Below are positions 1-8,519 of a DNA stretch of 64,000 nt, piece after piece. A program made the position numbers and the translations under genes. The notes under the pieces were generated by a model. That model saw nothing but the letters and a program-made list of their open reading frames with translations. It searched no databases and was not told the DNA's origin. Position 1 is the first letter of the stretch; each line of letters begins with the position of its first letter. This stretch comes from Faecalimonas sp. (lineage in GTDB: Bacteria > Bacillota > Clostridia > Lachnospirales > Lachnospiraceae), in assembly GCA_029264305.1 (NCBI GenBank), contig JARICA010000017.1:153092-217091 (forward strand). Reading direction: 5' to 3'.

Positions 1-246
1 TTGGTTGTACACCTGATTAACAATTGCTAAAATCGTAGGTGTAATAGAATCTGGTACAACCTGTGCAACCGCAGACATCACATCTACTTTTGTTAATGAA
101 GTATATTGTACTAGAGTTAAAAGTAACAAAATAATCGGAATTAATGAAAGCACGAAAAAAAACGCTGACATTGCAGCGTATGCACTTGTATGGTCATTCT
201 CATCGGCTGCTAGCAACTGATTTATTCTTTTCAACCATTTCTTCAC
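1..246 (-). CDS. YihY/BrkB-family inner membrane protein, N-terminal part only
   Basis: Only the first 82 codons lie in the window; the gene continues past the left edge. Reading starts at a GTG preceded by a GTGAGG-like ribosome binding site. The visible protein begins with basic residues (KKWLKRINQ), then SAYAAMSAFFF and a long hydrophobic stretch (residues about 26-45), which is the usual opening of the YihY/virulence factor BrkB (formerly ribonuclease BN) family. These are multi-pass membrane proteins of unclear transport function. A hairpin separates it from spoIID upstream, so it is probably its own transcript. The family call rests on a short N-terminus and is therefore moderate. Confidence 0.6.
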   Translation of the reverse strand, partial: MKKWLKRINQLLAADENDHTSAYAAMSAFFFVLSLIPIILLLLTLVQYTSLTKVDVMSAVAQVVPDSITPTILAIVNQVYNQ

Positions 247-278
247 TTCTATTCCTCACTCTCTTTTATGAAAATCAA

Positions 279-301
279 AGCCAACACATTTGATGTTGGC
301 T
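279..301 (-). terminator. Terminator hairpin after spoIID
   Basis: An inverted repeat (AGCCAACA, 7-base loop, TGTTGGCT) is followed on the minus strand by a T-rich stretch (TTTGATTTTC). It lies 60 bases past the spoIID stop and just before the YihY start. Confidence 0.65.
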
Positions 302-361
302 CTCATTACTATGAAAGAAATAATAACACACTTTCATTTTTTCTTCAAGATTACGTAAACT

Positions 362-1651
362 CTATTTTCTTACTTCAATATCTTTATAAAATATTTTTAA
401 AATTTCTTTATAGTTTTTCCCTTTCTTTGCCATTTCATTGGCTCCTGTTTGACTCATTCCAATTCCATGTCCATATCCTCCTCCAGTTAGGTTATATACT
501 TTTCCTATTTTCTTTATTTCAAAGAAAGCACTTGGCAAAAGTTCCATACTTTTTACCTTTTTCCCATCTTGCCGTTGAAGAAAATATCCCTCCCCGCCTA
601 ATGCCCTTCGAATTTTATTTTCTGTATTTATTGTAACTTTCTTTTTATCTCCAATAGCAACAAGTTGAAGCGCAACATTTCCATCTCCTCTTTTTGTCAC
701 TGCAACACTACACAATTTTCCTATATCCATTTTTGTACTTTTTTCAATCAACTTCTCCAATACTTTTTCTGGTATTTTTGCTGACCACCGATACCACGGT
801 AAGTTTTTCTCATATGCATTTCCATTTTCTGCTATATCAACAGAACATAAATATTCGTTTTGTTTTGTTTTTTGACTTCCCCACGCCTCGGCTGTTGTCG
901 TCTTGCCACAAGATGTAGAAAAGTAATATGTCGTGGCAACCTCACCTTTATACCAAACTTTTTCCTGTTTAGTTTCATTTACTGCTTGTATAGCGCTTTC
1001 CTGCTCATTTGAATTTCCATATACTTGATACTCTGTACTATCGTCTACATTCGCCTTATACTTTGGATATCCAAATCCTCTTGTTTGCTTTTCTGCATAA
1101 CTTCTTGCACAAACCGCTTGTACTTTTAAAGCCTCAATACAATAAGAAGCTGGCATTTCACTTGGTACAACCGCATATAAATATTGCTCCAAAGGTAATT
1201 CATTTACAATTGTTATCCCTTTTGACGAACTATATAATTCCAATTTTCCTCTATAGGATGGTATCCCATCTCCTCTTTTTAGGGAAACAATCGTTATTTT
1301 ATCTCCCTTATCTTTAGCCGATACCTTTATTTCTCCCTTTTGAAACATTTTATCATCAGGTAAAATTCTCACTTCTTCATTTGCATTACATTCTTTTTCT
1401 TTCCCATCAAATTGCAAAATTATTCCTGATGTTGCTTTCAAGACAATTTCTTTATGTTCCACTTCTCTAAATCCATTTGTTTTAAGTATTACACGGATCA
1501 TCTTTTCGTCATCGTTTTTCTTCTCTTCTATTGCTTTTATTGGATACGGTTCCTTTCTTTCCTTCCGTTCTTTATCCACAAGTAAACTTAACAAACCAAC
1601 ACTTAAACACACACATAAAAAAATTCCCCAACTATACATCCACTTTTTCAC
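362..1651 (-). CDS. spoIID: SpoIID-type stage II sporulation protein (SpoIID/LytB domain)
   Basis: SpoIID is a membrane-anchored lytic transglycosylase that cleaves glycan strands during forespore engulfment. This 429-residue protein has an N-terminal membrane anchor (about residues 7-25). The SpoIID/LytB domain spans roughly residues 130-425, with the VVPSEMP motif that carries the catalytic glutamate in the family (here Glu165), a CGKTTTAEAWG segment, and the closing YGHGIGMSQTGA motif. The start has a good AAGAGGT ribosome binding site. CATACATAT about 25 bases upstream resembles a sigma-E -10 element, but no convincing -35 is seen. Its presence implies an endospore former. The SpoIIQ/SpoIIIAH partners are not nearby. 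Confidence 0.88.
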   Translation of the reverse strand: MKKWMYSWGIFLCVCLSVGLLSLLVDKERKERKEPYPIKAIEEKKNDDEKMIRVILKTNGFREVEHKEIVLKATSGIILQFDGKEKECNANEEVRILPDDKMFQKGEIKVSAKDKGDKITIVSLKRGDGIPSYRGKLELYSSSKGITIVNELPLEQYLYAVVPSEMPASYCIEALKVQAVCARSYAEKQTRGFGYPKYKANVDDSTEYQVYGNSNEQESAIQAVNETKQEKVWYKGEVATTYYFSTSCGKTTTAEAWGSQKTKQNEYLCSVDIAENGNAYEKNLPWYRWSAKIPEKVLEKLIEKSTKMDIGKLCSVAVTKRGDGNVALQLVAIGDKKKVTINTENKIRRALGGEGYFLQRQDGKKVKSMELLPSAFFEIKKIGKVYNLTGGGYGHGIGMSQTGANEMAKKGKNYKEILKIFYKDIEVRK

Positions 1652-1872
1652 ATTATACCTCTTGTCCTTTTTTCTATATGTATGTTTCCATTTTCTCCTT
1701 CATTCTCATTTCTTACTATTTAAAAAATGCAATTTTACAGTTATCCACAAGTTTTAATAGCGATGCTATTAGCTATATCGTCCTATAAAAATATTTTCGT
1801 TTGTGTGCATAGGATATCTTTTATGTCTTCTCTAGTTTTCATTAAAGAATACTTTCCTTCGCTATTTCGGTG
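1652..1872. other. AT-rich spacer between the small RNA terminator and spoIID
   Basis: No gene is supported here. It holds the spoIID promoter region on the minus strand, and a short AT-rich stretch with weak inverted repeats around 1755-1780 (TAGCGATGCTATTAGC) of unknown meaning. Confidence 0.5.
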
Positions 1873-1901
1873 AAAAAACCACGCGACTATTGCGTGGTTT
1901 T
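1873..1901. terminator. Strong bidirectional terminator hairpin
   Basis: A perfect 10-bp stem (AAAACCACGC / GCGTGGTTTT) with a 7-base loop and T-tracts on both strands (TTTTTTC on minus). It lies 3' of the small RNA and acts as its second, back-up terminator. Confidence 0.8.
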
Positions 1902-1910
1902 CTTAATACA

Positions 1911-1937
1911 AAAGGCACCATCCTTCCGAATAGTGCC
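1911..1937 (-). terminator. GGAA-tetraloop terminator of the small RNA
   Basis: Ten consecutive pairs including G-T wobbles (GGCACTATTC / GGATGGTGCC) close a GGAA loop, then TTTT on the minus strand. The compact GNRA loop and T-run make this the likely 3' end of the RNA. Confidence 0.75.
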
Positions 1938-2208
1938 TAATCAATCTTGTAATGCCTGTAACTATTGCGTTTGAAAATACTACCTTATAAATACAGGGCT
2001 TTATTACGACTGTGCTTATCTTTTGTGTTCCCCAAAATGCCGGTTTCTGTATTTTGACTCCTAGCAGTCTGCTAGGTGGGCAACCGCATCTGCTTTTCTG
2101 TCTTCCACTGCAAGAATGGAGGCTTGACATATTACAGAGATATAGGAATCCCGTTTAAAGTATTGTAGGTTCAAAATAACAGAAGTTATCGAACATTTCA
2201 GGTCTATG
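1911..2208 (-). ncRNA. ssrS: Structured non-coding RNA, best candidate 6S RNA
   Basis: A strong promoter (2242-2214) starts a roughly 300-nt transcript with no supportable reading frame. The 5' part reads CCTGAAATGTTCG, very like the start of enterobacterial 6S RNA (CTGAGATGTTCG), followed by TTTTGAACC. By hand the RNA folds as one long, interrupted helix: CCTG with CAGG (1955-1958), TTTGAA with TTCAAA, AATACT with AGTATT, ATGC-GGTT with AACC-GGCAT, capped by the perfect palindrome at 2060-2076 (CCTAGCAG-CTGCTAGG). A GGAA-loop terminator hairpin closes it. 6S RNA mimics an open promoter and binds RNA polymerase. At about 260 nt plus terminator it is longer than the usual 180-200 nt, so another structured RNA, or the 3' RNA of a lost IS605 element, remains possible. 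Confidence 0.55.
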
Positions 2209-2213
2209 AGTAC

Positions 2214-2242
2214 ATTATAAATCATCTATTTTTCTTTTTCAA
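2214..2242 (-). promoter_or_regulatory. Housekeeping promoter of the small RNA
   Basis: TTGAAA (2242-2237), 17-base spacer, TATAAT (2219-2214). The -35 box lies inside the 3' end of the transglutaminase gene. Transcription would start near 2207, right at the conserved-looking 5' end of the RNA. Confidence 0.75.
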
Positions 2243-4331
2243 GTATTGACAAGATGCTTTTTAATAATAAATAATCTTCTTTCTTTAATTGCTCTTTTCC
2301 ATAATTCGCACGATATACAAGATCAAGCATCTTTTCTCCATTTTTTCTTGAAATTGCTGGATATGCATAACATATCTTTTCCAAAAATTCCTGATTTAAT
2401 TCTTCTTTTCCACTTATCTTTTTCTTCTTCAAAAGATTTTGATAAATTTGATGAAACAGTTGTTGAATTTTTTCATTATTGCTAAGCATTGGATTTTTCT
2501 TTCTTTTTTTCTTTTGCAATAAATAAATAGTTCCACTGCTCCCAAAAACTCCTGCACATACTAGGATGCATATAATAATTTGAAACATCTCTGGAGTTTT
2601 TTCTTTGTGTTCCTCTTTTTTCTTTTCTTTCTGTTTATTATTTTCTTCTGTCTGTGGTAATTTTTCATTCGTTTTTGGTGTTGTGGTTTCTATCTTTTTA
2701 TGAACCTGCTCTTTTCCCATGGAACTTTTTTTACTCCTTGTATAACCTGGTGTTGTTTCCACTGGAAGCCACCCTCCCCCAGAATAATAGACTTCTGCCC
2801 ATGCATGAGCATTTCTTCCTGTAATTACCGCAGTATATTTTCCATCTTTTTGTTTTTTAAATTCTTCTGGTTCAACTAAATATCCAGAAACATATCGTGA
2901 CGGAATTCCTTTTATACGAAAAAACAAAGTTGCTGTCGTTGCATAATGTGTACAGTAGCCTTTCCTATTTTCAAAAAAGAAATATTTTGCAAAATCTTTG
3001 TCTTTCGGTGTTTTTCCAGGATGCAACGAATACTCCGTTTGTCTTCGCAATACTTCTCTTATCTCTTCAGCAACCAAATCCACATTTGTTCCACGTATAG
3101 ATTTTCCAACTTCTTTTGAAAAGTTTTCAACCACTTTTTCACTGACTCTTTTATATTTATCATTATAACTATTCCCATATATCTCTTCAAAATTTTTAAG
3201 TTCATTTGAAGCTGGAAATGCTTTTACAATATCATATGGGTAATATTCTAATATCTGTTTATCACCAAACTCCTTACGATTCCCACCATACAGCGAACTT
3301 CCATATGGTTGATAATAATACGCTTTATTTGCATCAACATACTCAATCTCTATTGTATCTAAAGAGGAAGAGAATTCCTCTCGATTTCTCAACATACTGT
3401 ATATCATTCCAGTATCTTCATATCCTTTTATTTCTTCCCATTTATTTTCTATATAAGTTTCTCCAATAAATCCCTGCAGATACATTCTGTCTTTCACTTT
3501 TTTTTCGACAGTTATTTTCAAATGTATTTTATCATCATCTTCTAATCTATCAACTTTTCCAAGTTCACCTCCGTTCACTCCTCCTACACCAGACTTTTCT
3601 TTGAAAATATCCGAAGTCCTATCCTTCCAAAATTTTATAATACTTGCCTGATATTTTTTTGTATAATTCACACCTTTTTGAATAGATGTTTGAAATAATA
3701 TTGATCCTATAATAACAGATAGTACCCCCATTCCAATTCCTAAACATCTTACTAGATGCCTATCTGCTTCTGCAATTCCTTTTCCCCTTGAAAGTCCTAT
3801 TGTTACTAAAACAATGCCTATACAAGCGAGTGTTTTTCCATTTGGTTCTTCTCCTGCCATAAATGGTATACAAAAAATAACCAAACTAATTACCATTACC
3901 CCTAATGATCGCTTTGTTTTCACAATAGTAAAAGTAATTATCCCTGCTACTAAAATCAAAACGCACAATAATCCCACTGTAAATTTTTGATCCTCATATA
4001 GATGTATAATTTCTCCTCTTTCTACATAACTTTTCATATGTGTTTTTATAAGGTTTCCAATGTTATCTACTTCTTTAAACAAACTTTTCCTTTTTAAAAA
4101 AAAGAGTATACTTTCTGATAAAATAAGGCTTCCTACAAACAAAATTTTCCCATATTTTTTATTTTGTAGCAGAGCATATAAAAGAAGAGAAAGCACCACA
4201 ATACAAATATACACTATCACTTGATTATATCGTATCCTAAATGTTTCCGTAACAGAAAACAAAACACCAAATTGCGCAATAATTATATAAATTAATTGCA
4301 TTATTTGTTCCCTTATATTTATTTTTTTCAT
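2226..4331 (-). CDS. Membrane transglutaminase-like protein (TgpA type)
   Basis: 701 residues. About six to seven membrane segments fill residues 10-215, an extracytoplasmic region follows, and the transglutaminase core spans about 440-530: Cys460 in GYCTHYATT, His509 in NAHAWAEVY, and the third triad position in LPVETTPGY, where Glu525 stands instead of the usual Asp. A further membrane segment (about 583-605) precedes a cytoplasmic C-terminal tail. It is the last gene of a MoxR-DUF58-transglutaminase operon, a widespread trio thought to act on cell-surface proteins or peptidoglycan. The gene starts 12 bases after the DUF58 gene. The exact substrate is unknown. Confidence 0.85.
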   Translation of the reverse strand: MKKINIREQIMQLIYIIIAQFGVLFSVTETFRIRYNQVIVYICIVVLSLLLYALLQNKKYGKILFVGSLILSESILFFLKRKSLFKEVDNIGNLIKTHMKSYVERGEIIHLYEDQKFTVGLLCVLILVAGIITFTIVKTKRSLGVMVISLVIFCIPFMAGEEPNGKTLACIGIVLVTIGLSRGKGIAEADRHLVRCLGIGMGVLSVIIGSILFQTSIQKGVNYTKKYQASIIKFWKDRTSDIFKEKSGVGGVNGGELGKVDRLEDDDKIHLKITVEKKVKDRMYLQGFIGETYIENKWEEIKGYEDTGMIYSMLRNREEFSSSLDTIEIEYVDANKAYYYQPYGSSLYGGNRKEFGDKQILEYYPYDIVKAFPASNELKNFEEIYGNSYNDKYKRVSEKVVENFSKEVGKSIRGTNVDLVAEEIREVLRRQTEYSLHPGKTPKDKDFAKYFFFENRKGYCTHYATTATLFFRIKGIPSRYVSGYLVEPEEFKKQKDGKYTAVITGRNAHAWAEVYYSGGGWLPVETTPGYTRSKKSSMGKEQVHKKIETTTPKTNEKLPQTEENNKQKEKKKEEHKEKTPEMFQIIICILVCAGVFGSSGTIYLLQKKKRKKNPMLSNNEKIQQLFHQIYQNLLKKKKISGKEELNQEFLEKICYAYPAISRKNGEKMLDLVYRANYGKEQLKKEDYLLLKSILSILEKEK

Positions 4332-4343
4332 CCTTTTCCCCTA

Positions 4344-5432
4344 TTAAACAACAATTTCTACGTTTTCAAAAAACTGCTGCAATTCTTGATTTATTTGCAA
4401 TGTTTCTTGCCGATTCACCTGTAATTCCAATGTATTGGTAAAAGAAATTTTACTAGAATGTGCCTCATTTCTATATTGATAACAATATTGATCAACTACA
4501 TTTTCCTCTAGTTGATCTATCTGCAATTCCAAGAATTCTAACATAAATTGATAAAAAGTTTCCTCATCTTTTATCAATCTTCTACAAACAAATGCGTCTC
4601 CTTTCATTTTCCAAGCTATATAATGGACACATTTTTTATCAAGCATTGCCATAGAAATCGAAGCAACTCCTTGTAAAAATATTGAAATATTTTGCCGCTT
4701 ATATTTTTCTACTGTTCCGCCTACCAAGAAAAAAATCACTCCAGCTCCTAAAGGATAACTATACTCCTTAACATATAATTCTTCTTGGTTTGCACTAATT
4801 TTCCAATGCACTTTCTGCATACGATCTCCATTTCTATACTCTCTAATTTCATAAATTTCTGTATTGTCGTCACCGCTTTTATCTTTCGCATATTCCTCAG
4901 CTTCACTCAAAAACCATCTAGTCCCATAACTTACAATCAAGTTCACTTGACATAAGTTTGGCATAACTAGAATTTCTTCACGCGCTTTTATTTTCTTTGG
5001 AAAAGAAAATCCTCCCCACCAATCCGAAACACGTATTTGTGGAAGTCCAACTATCATTTTCCCACATTTTTCTGCTGAAATATATTTAGTAATTTTTTCT
5101 TCTTTTCTTCCCCGCATATAATTTTTCAATATTTGTTGTTTCTTCTTTTTTTCTTCCCCATATTGAACAAAGAATCTTCCTTGAATTTCTGTTGGGAAAA
5201 CACTTTTATTTTGTATCTCCACGCAAACTGAAATTTCTTCTCCTTGTTCAATTATTTCTCTATCAATTATTATTCTTGCAGTCGATTTTAATTGTACAAA
5301 ATAACTCTCTAATAAACATAAAATGAAGAACACTATTTCTGCTGAAAGAACTAATGCTCCTTCTTTCCACTCGTACAATATGTTCAAATAAATTGTTATT
5401 CCCATTATTATAAAATAGATTATTTTTTTCAT
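4344..5432 (-). CDS. DUF58 domain protein
   Basis: 362 residues with two N-terminal membrane helices (about 3-20 and 28-47), a beta-rich middle region, and the DUF58 signature at about residues 190-215 (YEIREYRNGDRMQKVHWK). DUF58 proteins pair with MoxR ATPases and membrane transglutaminases and resemble von Willebrand A-fold proteins. It sits between those two genes with 3- and 12-base gaps, so it is certainly co-transcribed. Function is inferred only from this context: assembly or maturation of an envelope complex. Confidence 0.85.
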   Translation of the reverse strand: MKKIIYFIIMGITIYLNILYEWKEGALVLSAEIVFFILCLLESYFVQLKSTARIIIDREIIEQGEEISVCVEIQNKSVFPTEIQGRFFVQYGEEKKKKQQILKNYMRGRKEEKITKYISAEKCGKMIVGLPQIRVSDWWGGFSFPKKIKAREEILVMPNLCQVNLIVSYGTRWFLSEAEEYAKDKSGDDNTEIYEIREYRNGDRMQKVHWKISANQEELYVKEYSYPLGAGVIFFLVGGTVEKYKRQNISIFLQGVASISMAMLDKKCVHYIAWKMKGDAFVCRRLIKDEETFYQFMLEFLELQIDQLEENVVDQYCYQYRNEAHSSKISFTNTLELQVNRQETLQINQELQQFFENVEIVV

Positions 5433-5435
5433 TCT

Positions 5436-6383
5436 CTATTTCCTCTTCGGTGTGGGTTCTTCCACCTTATTCAAAATTTCTTCTACAACATCCTCTACTT
5501 GTATATGATTTGTTCTTGCTTTGAAATTCAATTGAATACGATGTCTTGCAACATTGTAGAATATTTCTTTTACATCACTTGGGATACAATAATCTCTACC
5601 TGACAAATATGCTATCGCTTTTGTTATCTTGGTCAGCGCAATTGTTCCCCTTGGACTAATTCCCAATTCGATCATTGGATGATTTCTTGTCATTGTAATA
5701 AGTGCAGCAATATATTTATAGATTACATCATGTATATAAACATTTTCTACTTCTTTTTGAATCGAAATTAGCATTTCTGCACTAATGATTGGTTGAACAT
5801 TTTTCAACAAATTTCTTTCTAGATTTCCTTTTATAATTTCAATTTCATGCTCGATTTCTGGATATCCTATTGTCAATGAAATGAAAAAACGATCCAACTG
5901 CGATTCAGGAAGCATTTGCGTACCAGCTGAACCACTTGGATTTTCTGTAGCAATAACAACAAATGGATTCGGAACTTTTCTTGTCACTTTATCAACTGTA
6001 ACTGTTCCTTCTTCCATTACCTCAAGTAATGCTGATTGTGTTTTCGGAGAAGTCCTATTAATTTCATCTGCCAACAGAAAATTACACATAACCGCTCCTT
6101 CTTGATAACGAAATTCTCCTATATATTTATCATACATAGAAAATCCAGTAATATCCGTAGGAAGTACATCTGGAGTAAATTGTATACGATTCCAATTCAT
6201 TCCCATGCTTTTCGCAAATGCCAATGCTAGCGTTGTCTTTCCTACCCCTGGGATATCTTCGATCAAAATATGTCCTCCAGACAAAATTCCTGCCATAACT
6301 TTTCGAATGCAGTCGTCTTTTCCTATAACAACTTTTTTAACTTCTTCCACTATGTTTTGAGCAATTTCCATATATTTATCCAT
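5436..6383 (-). CDS. MoxR-family AAA+ ATPase
   Basis: 315 residues. Walker A is GVGKT at about 46-50, Walker B is LLADEINR near 103-110, and sensor 1 is the ATEN segment. The arrangement is that of MoxR proteins, chaperone-like AAA+ ATPases working with VWA or DUF58 partners. It is the first gene of the operon, with a clear GGGAG ribosome binding site. A TG-extended -10 (TGTTATAAT, near 6415-6424) upstream may drive it. The activity is cytoplasmic; the client is presumably the DUF58/transglutaminase pair. Confidence 0.88.
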   Translation of the reverse strand: MDKYMEIAQNIVEEVKKVVIGKDDCIRKVMAGILSGGHILIEDIPGVGKTTLALAFAKSMGMNWNRIQFTPDVLPTDITGFSMYDKYIGEFRYQEGAVMCNFLLADEINRTSPKTQSALLEVMEEGTVTVDKVTRKVPNPFVVIATENPSGSAGTQMLPESQLDRFFISLTIGYPEIEHEIEIIKGNLERNLLKNVQPIISAEMLISIQKEVENVYIHDVIYKYIAALITMTRNHPMIELGISPRGTIALTKITKAIAYLSGRDYCIPSDVKEIFYNVARHRIQLNFKARTNHIQVEDVVEEILNKVEEPTPKRK

Positions 6384-6430
6384 ATTAACTCCCTATTAAT
6401 TGTTTATTTTTCATTTTATTATAACACAAA

Positions 6431-6459
6431 AAATAGAATGTGCGATGCACATTCTATTT
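6431..6459 (-). terminator. pckA terminator
   Basis: A perfect inverted repeat (AGAATGTGC-GAT-GCACATTCT, extended by A-T pairs) with a T-run (ATTTTTTG) on the minus strand, directly after the pckA stop codon. Confidence 0.8.
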
Positions 6460-6475
6460 CTCATTAATTTTTTTA

Positions 6476-8164
6476 TTAAACTTCTTCTACTAATTTCTGA
6501 AGTGCTTCTAAAGCTTCTTCTGGAAGTTTATCATATCCGTCTTTCTTTGTCGCAAATCCTTCTACTGCATTTACACGGTTCTGCATAGCATTCTTTAACT
6601 GCGCCTTGTAATCTTCATCATTTAAGTCTGGAACAAATCCTTCCCATTCCATGATTTCGATATCTTCAAAATTACCCCACTGTTTAAATTCTGCTTTGTT
6701 TTCTACAATTGTTTCCAAAATTCCTAATGTATCTTTTGGCTGAACTTTTTTGCCCATGAAATCACCTGTATTGATGATATAGCAATCTACGTTCTTTTCT
6801 TCCACTAATTTTTTGAATTTTTCATAGTCATTTACTAATGGATATGTTCTAAATGGGTTTGCATAAGGAACAATACGAAGAGCATTTAAATCTGTTCCTG
6901 CAGCAACACGTTCTGCTGTAGATGTTTTTGTTGCAAGTGTTGCACCCATAACTGATGCTAATGCAGCACCTTTTAATTTTACTACTGGTGGAATTGTAGG
7001 GTCTTTCATAATCCAGAAAATAGCATTTACTGGTGCGTCAATCTTATCCACACGGTTTGGTGACCATAATTTAGACTTCAATGCACGTCCATTACCATTT
7101 CTAATATCTTCTGTTACTAACTGAACTTTTCCATCTTCATCTAAAGTTGCTGAACAGTTCTGTGCTGATAATAAGAACTTATTATCAGGGCATCCTGTTG
7201 GATAATCTGCTGTTTTATCAAAGTATGTAGGTTCTAATGCTACAGATGAACAAGTATCTGTATTAATGATAAATGCATCATCATGAAGAACAGTAATTGG
7301 ATATTTTCCATTGTGTTTAGCATGAGTTAATGTTGATTTACCTGATCCTGATAAACCAAATACAGATGCTACATATTTAGAACCATCAGCTAATGTGTAT
7401 TCTTTCTGTCCACCGTGACATGAAGCATATCCATTTCTGTTAGCAATTGCCCATGCCATAGTAAGTGTTCCTTTTTTGTGTTCTCCAAAATATCTCATTC
7501 CAAGAATACAAGCACAGTTCTCTGCTGTATCAAAATAACATAATGTAAGAGGATCGCTTAAACAGCTATAGTCAACATCCGGTCTCTCTTGTGGAATCCA
7601 CTGTGGATCAGAGAAAATATAAATATCTGGTTCTTTTCCATCTCCAACTGCTTTTGAGTTTTTATACATTTTTACATATTCGTCAGACATATACTGGAAG
7701 TTTAACATCCAGTTATACATAATATTTTCTTCTCCTTCAGGAATGAGAAGGTGTGCTTTTACCATAAATTCTGGATCAAGACCAACATAAACTTCTGCAT
7801 GATACATTGTTTTCCAACGTGATTCATAAACAGCATCCATTGTTACTTTATCAAGTTTCGCTGCATCTACACCTGGTTCTCCTTTGATACGACGTGCTGC
7901 TGCATAACGTCCTGTTACTGCTCCATCATTAAATAAAAGAACTTTTGCATCTTTATCAAGACCAAATTCTTCTCCTCTATATACAGGCATATCTGTTACG
8001 ATTGTTCCTGGTGAATTTTTTGCTAATTCATATGCCTCTCTTAATGTACTCACTTTTACTACATTGTTTCCATAAAATGCTGCTTCGATGATAGAACGAG
8101 TTTTAGAAAAACCTGTTTTTCCAGCACCGATTTCGCTAAGTGGATAATAAGCTTTTGTTGACAT
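6476..8164 (-). CDS. pckA: Phosphoenolpyruvate carboxykinase (ATP)
   Basis: Interconverts oxaloacetate and PEP with ATP/ADP. The chosen start gives 562 residues and is preceded by AAGGAGGAA eight bases upstream; a longer frame to 8263 has no ribosome binding site and overlaps the promoter. The kinase P-loop GLSGSGKST lies at about residues 270-278, followed by the metal-binding HDDAF segment. The length is slightly above the usual 530-550. In fermentative anaerobes the enzyme often runs in the carboxylating direction toward fumarate/succinate, which is inference here. The gene is monocistronic between its own promoter and terminator. Confidence 0.93.
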   Translation of the reverse strand: MSTKAYYPLSEIGAGKTGFSKTRSIIEAAFYGNNVVKVSTLREAYELAKNSPGTIVTDMPVYRGEEFGLDKDAKVLLFNDGAVTGRYAAARRIKGEPGVDAAKLDKVTMDAVYESRWKTMYHAEVYVGLDPEFMVKAHLLIPEGEENIMYNWMLNFQYMSDEYVKMYKNSKAVGDGKEPDIYIFSDPQWIPQERPDVDYSCLSDPLTLCYFDTAENCACILGMRYFGEHKKGTLTMAWAIANRNGYASCHGGQKEYTLADGSKYVASVFGLSGSGKSTLTHAKHNGKYPITVLHDDAFIINTDTCSSVALEPTYFDKTADYPTGCPDNKFLLSAQNCSATLDEDGKVQLVTEDIRNGNGRALKSKLWSPNRVDKIDAPVNAIFWIMKDPTIPPVVKLKGAALASVMGATLATKTSTAERVAAGTDLNALRIVPYANPFRTYPLVNDYEKFKKLVEEKNVDCYIINTGDFMGKKVQPKDTLGILETIVENKAEFKQWGNFEDIEIMEWEGFVPDLNDEDYKAQLKNAMQNRVNAVEGFATKKDGYDKLPEEALEALQKLVEEV

Positions 8165-8198
8165 ATTATGTTCCTCCTTGAAATTCCAAATTTGTCTT

Positions 8199-8227
8199 AT
8201 TATCTCATTTCTATTTCCAAAAGTCAA
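8199..8227 (-). promoter_or_regulatory. pckA promoter
   Basis: TTGACT (8227-8222), 17-base spacer, GATAAT (8204-8199), about 35 bases before the pckA start. Confidence 0.65.
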
Positions 8228-8305
8228 TATTTTTCCTGAAAGTTTATTATTTTTACACTTCATTTAAAAGTTTTAAAATGCATTAATTGAATGCTAAACA
8301 TAGAA

Positions 8306-8337
8306 AAATGCAGGATTTATTTTAAAATCCTGCATTT
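8306..8337 (-). terminator. Terminator after the NhaC-type antiporter gene
   Basis: A 13-bp perfect stem (AAATGCAGGATTT / AAATCCTGCATTT) with a 6-base loop and T-rich flanks on both strands, lying between the antiporter stop and the pckA promoter. Confidence 0.75.
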
Positions 8338-8519
8338 ATTGGTTTTTTTAATCCTTTTCCCCTTATTTTTCCATTCTTGAAAAAGTTTTTTTGCAATTCC
8401 TTTGTTAAAAAATTCACTATCATTTTTTATTTAGTTTATTCTTAAAAATATTCTTTTGTTTCCTTTGTCGTCCCATACCTAACCAAATCAAGACATGCGT
8501 ACAAACATCTTTTTGTGAA

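Noticed and set aside
1903..2130. 75-residue open frame on minus within the small RNA
   Set aside because: It has no ribosome binding site, spans both the apical palindrome and the terminator hairpin, and its sequence (many Ser, Arg, Cys) matches no protein I know. The RNA explanation fits better.
1903..2130. Remnant of an IS200/IS605 tnpB end with its omega RNA
   Set aside because: The palindrome and long-range pairing raised this, but no TnpB zinc-finger or RuvC motif is readable in any frame, and a dedicated promoter starts the RNA.
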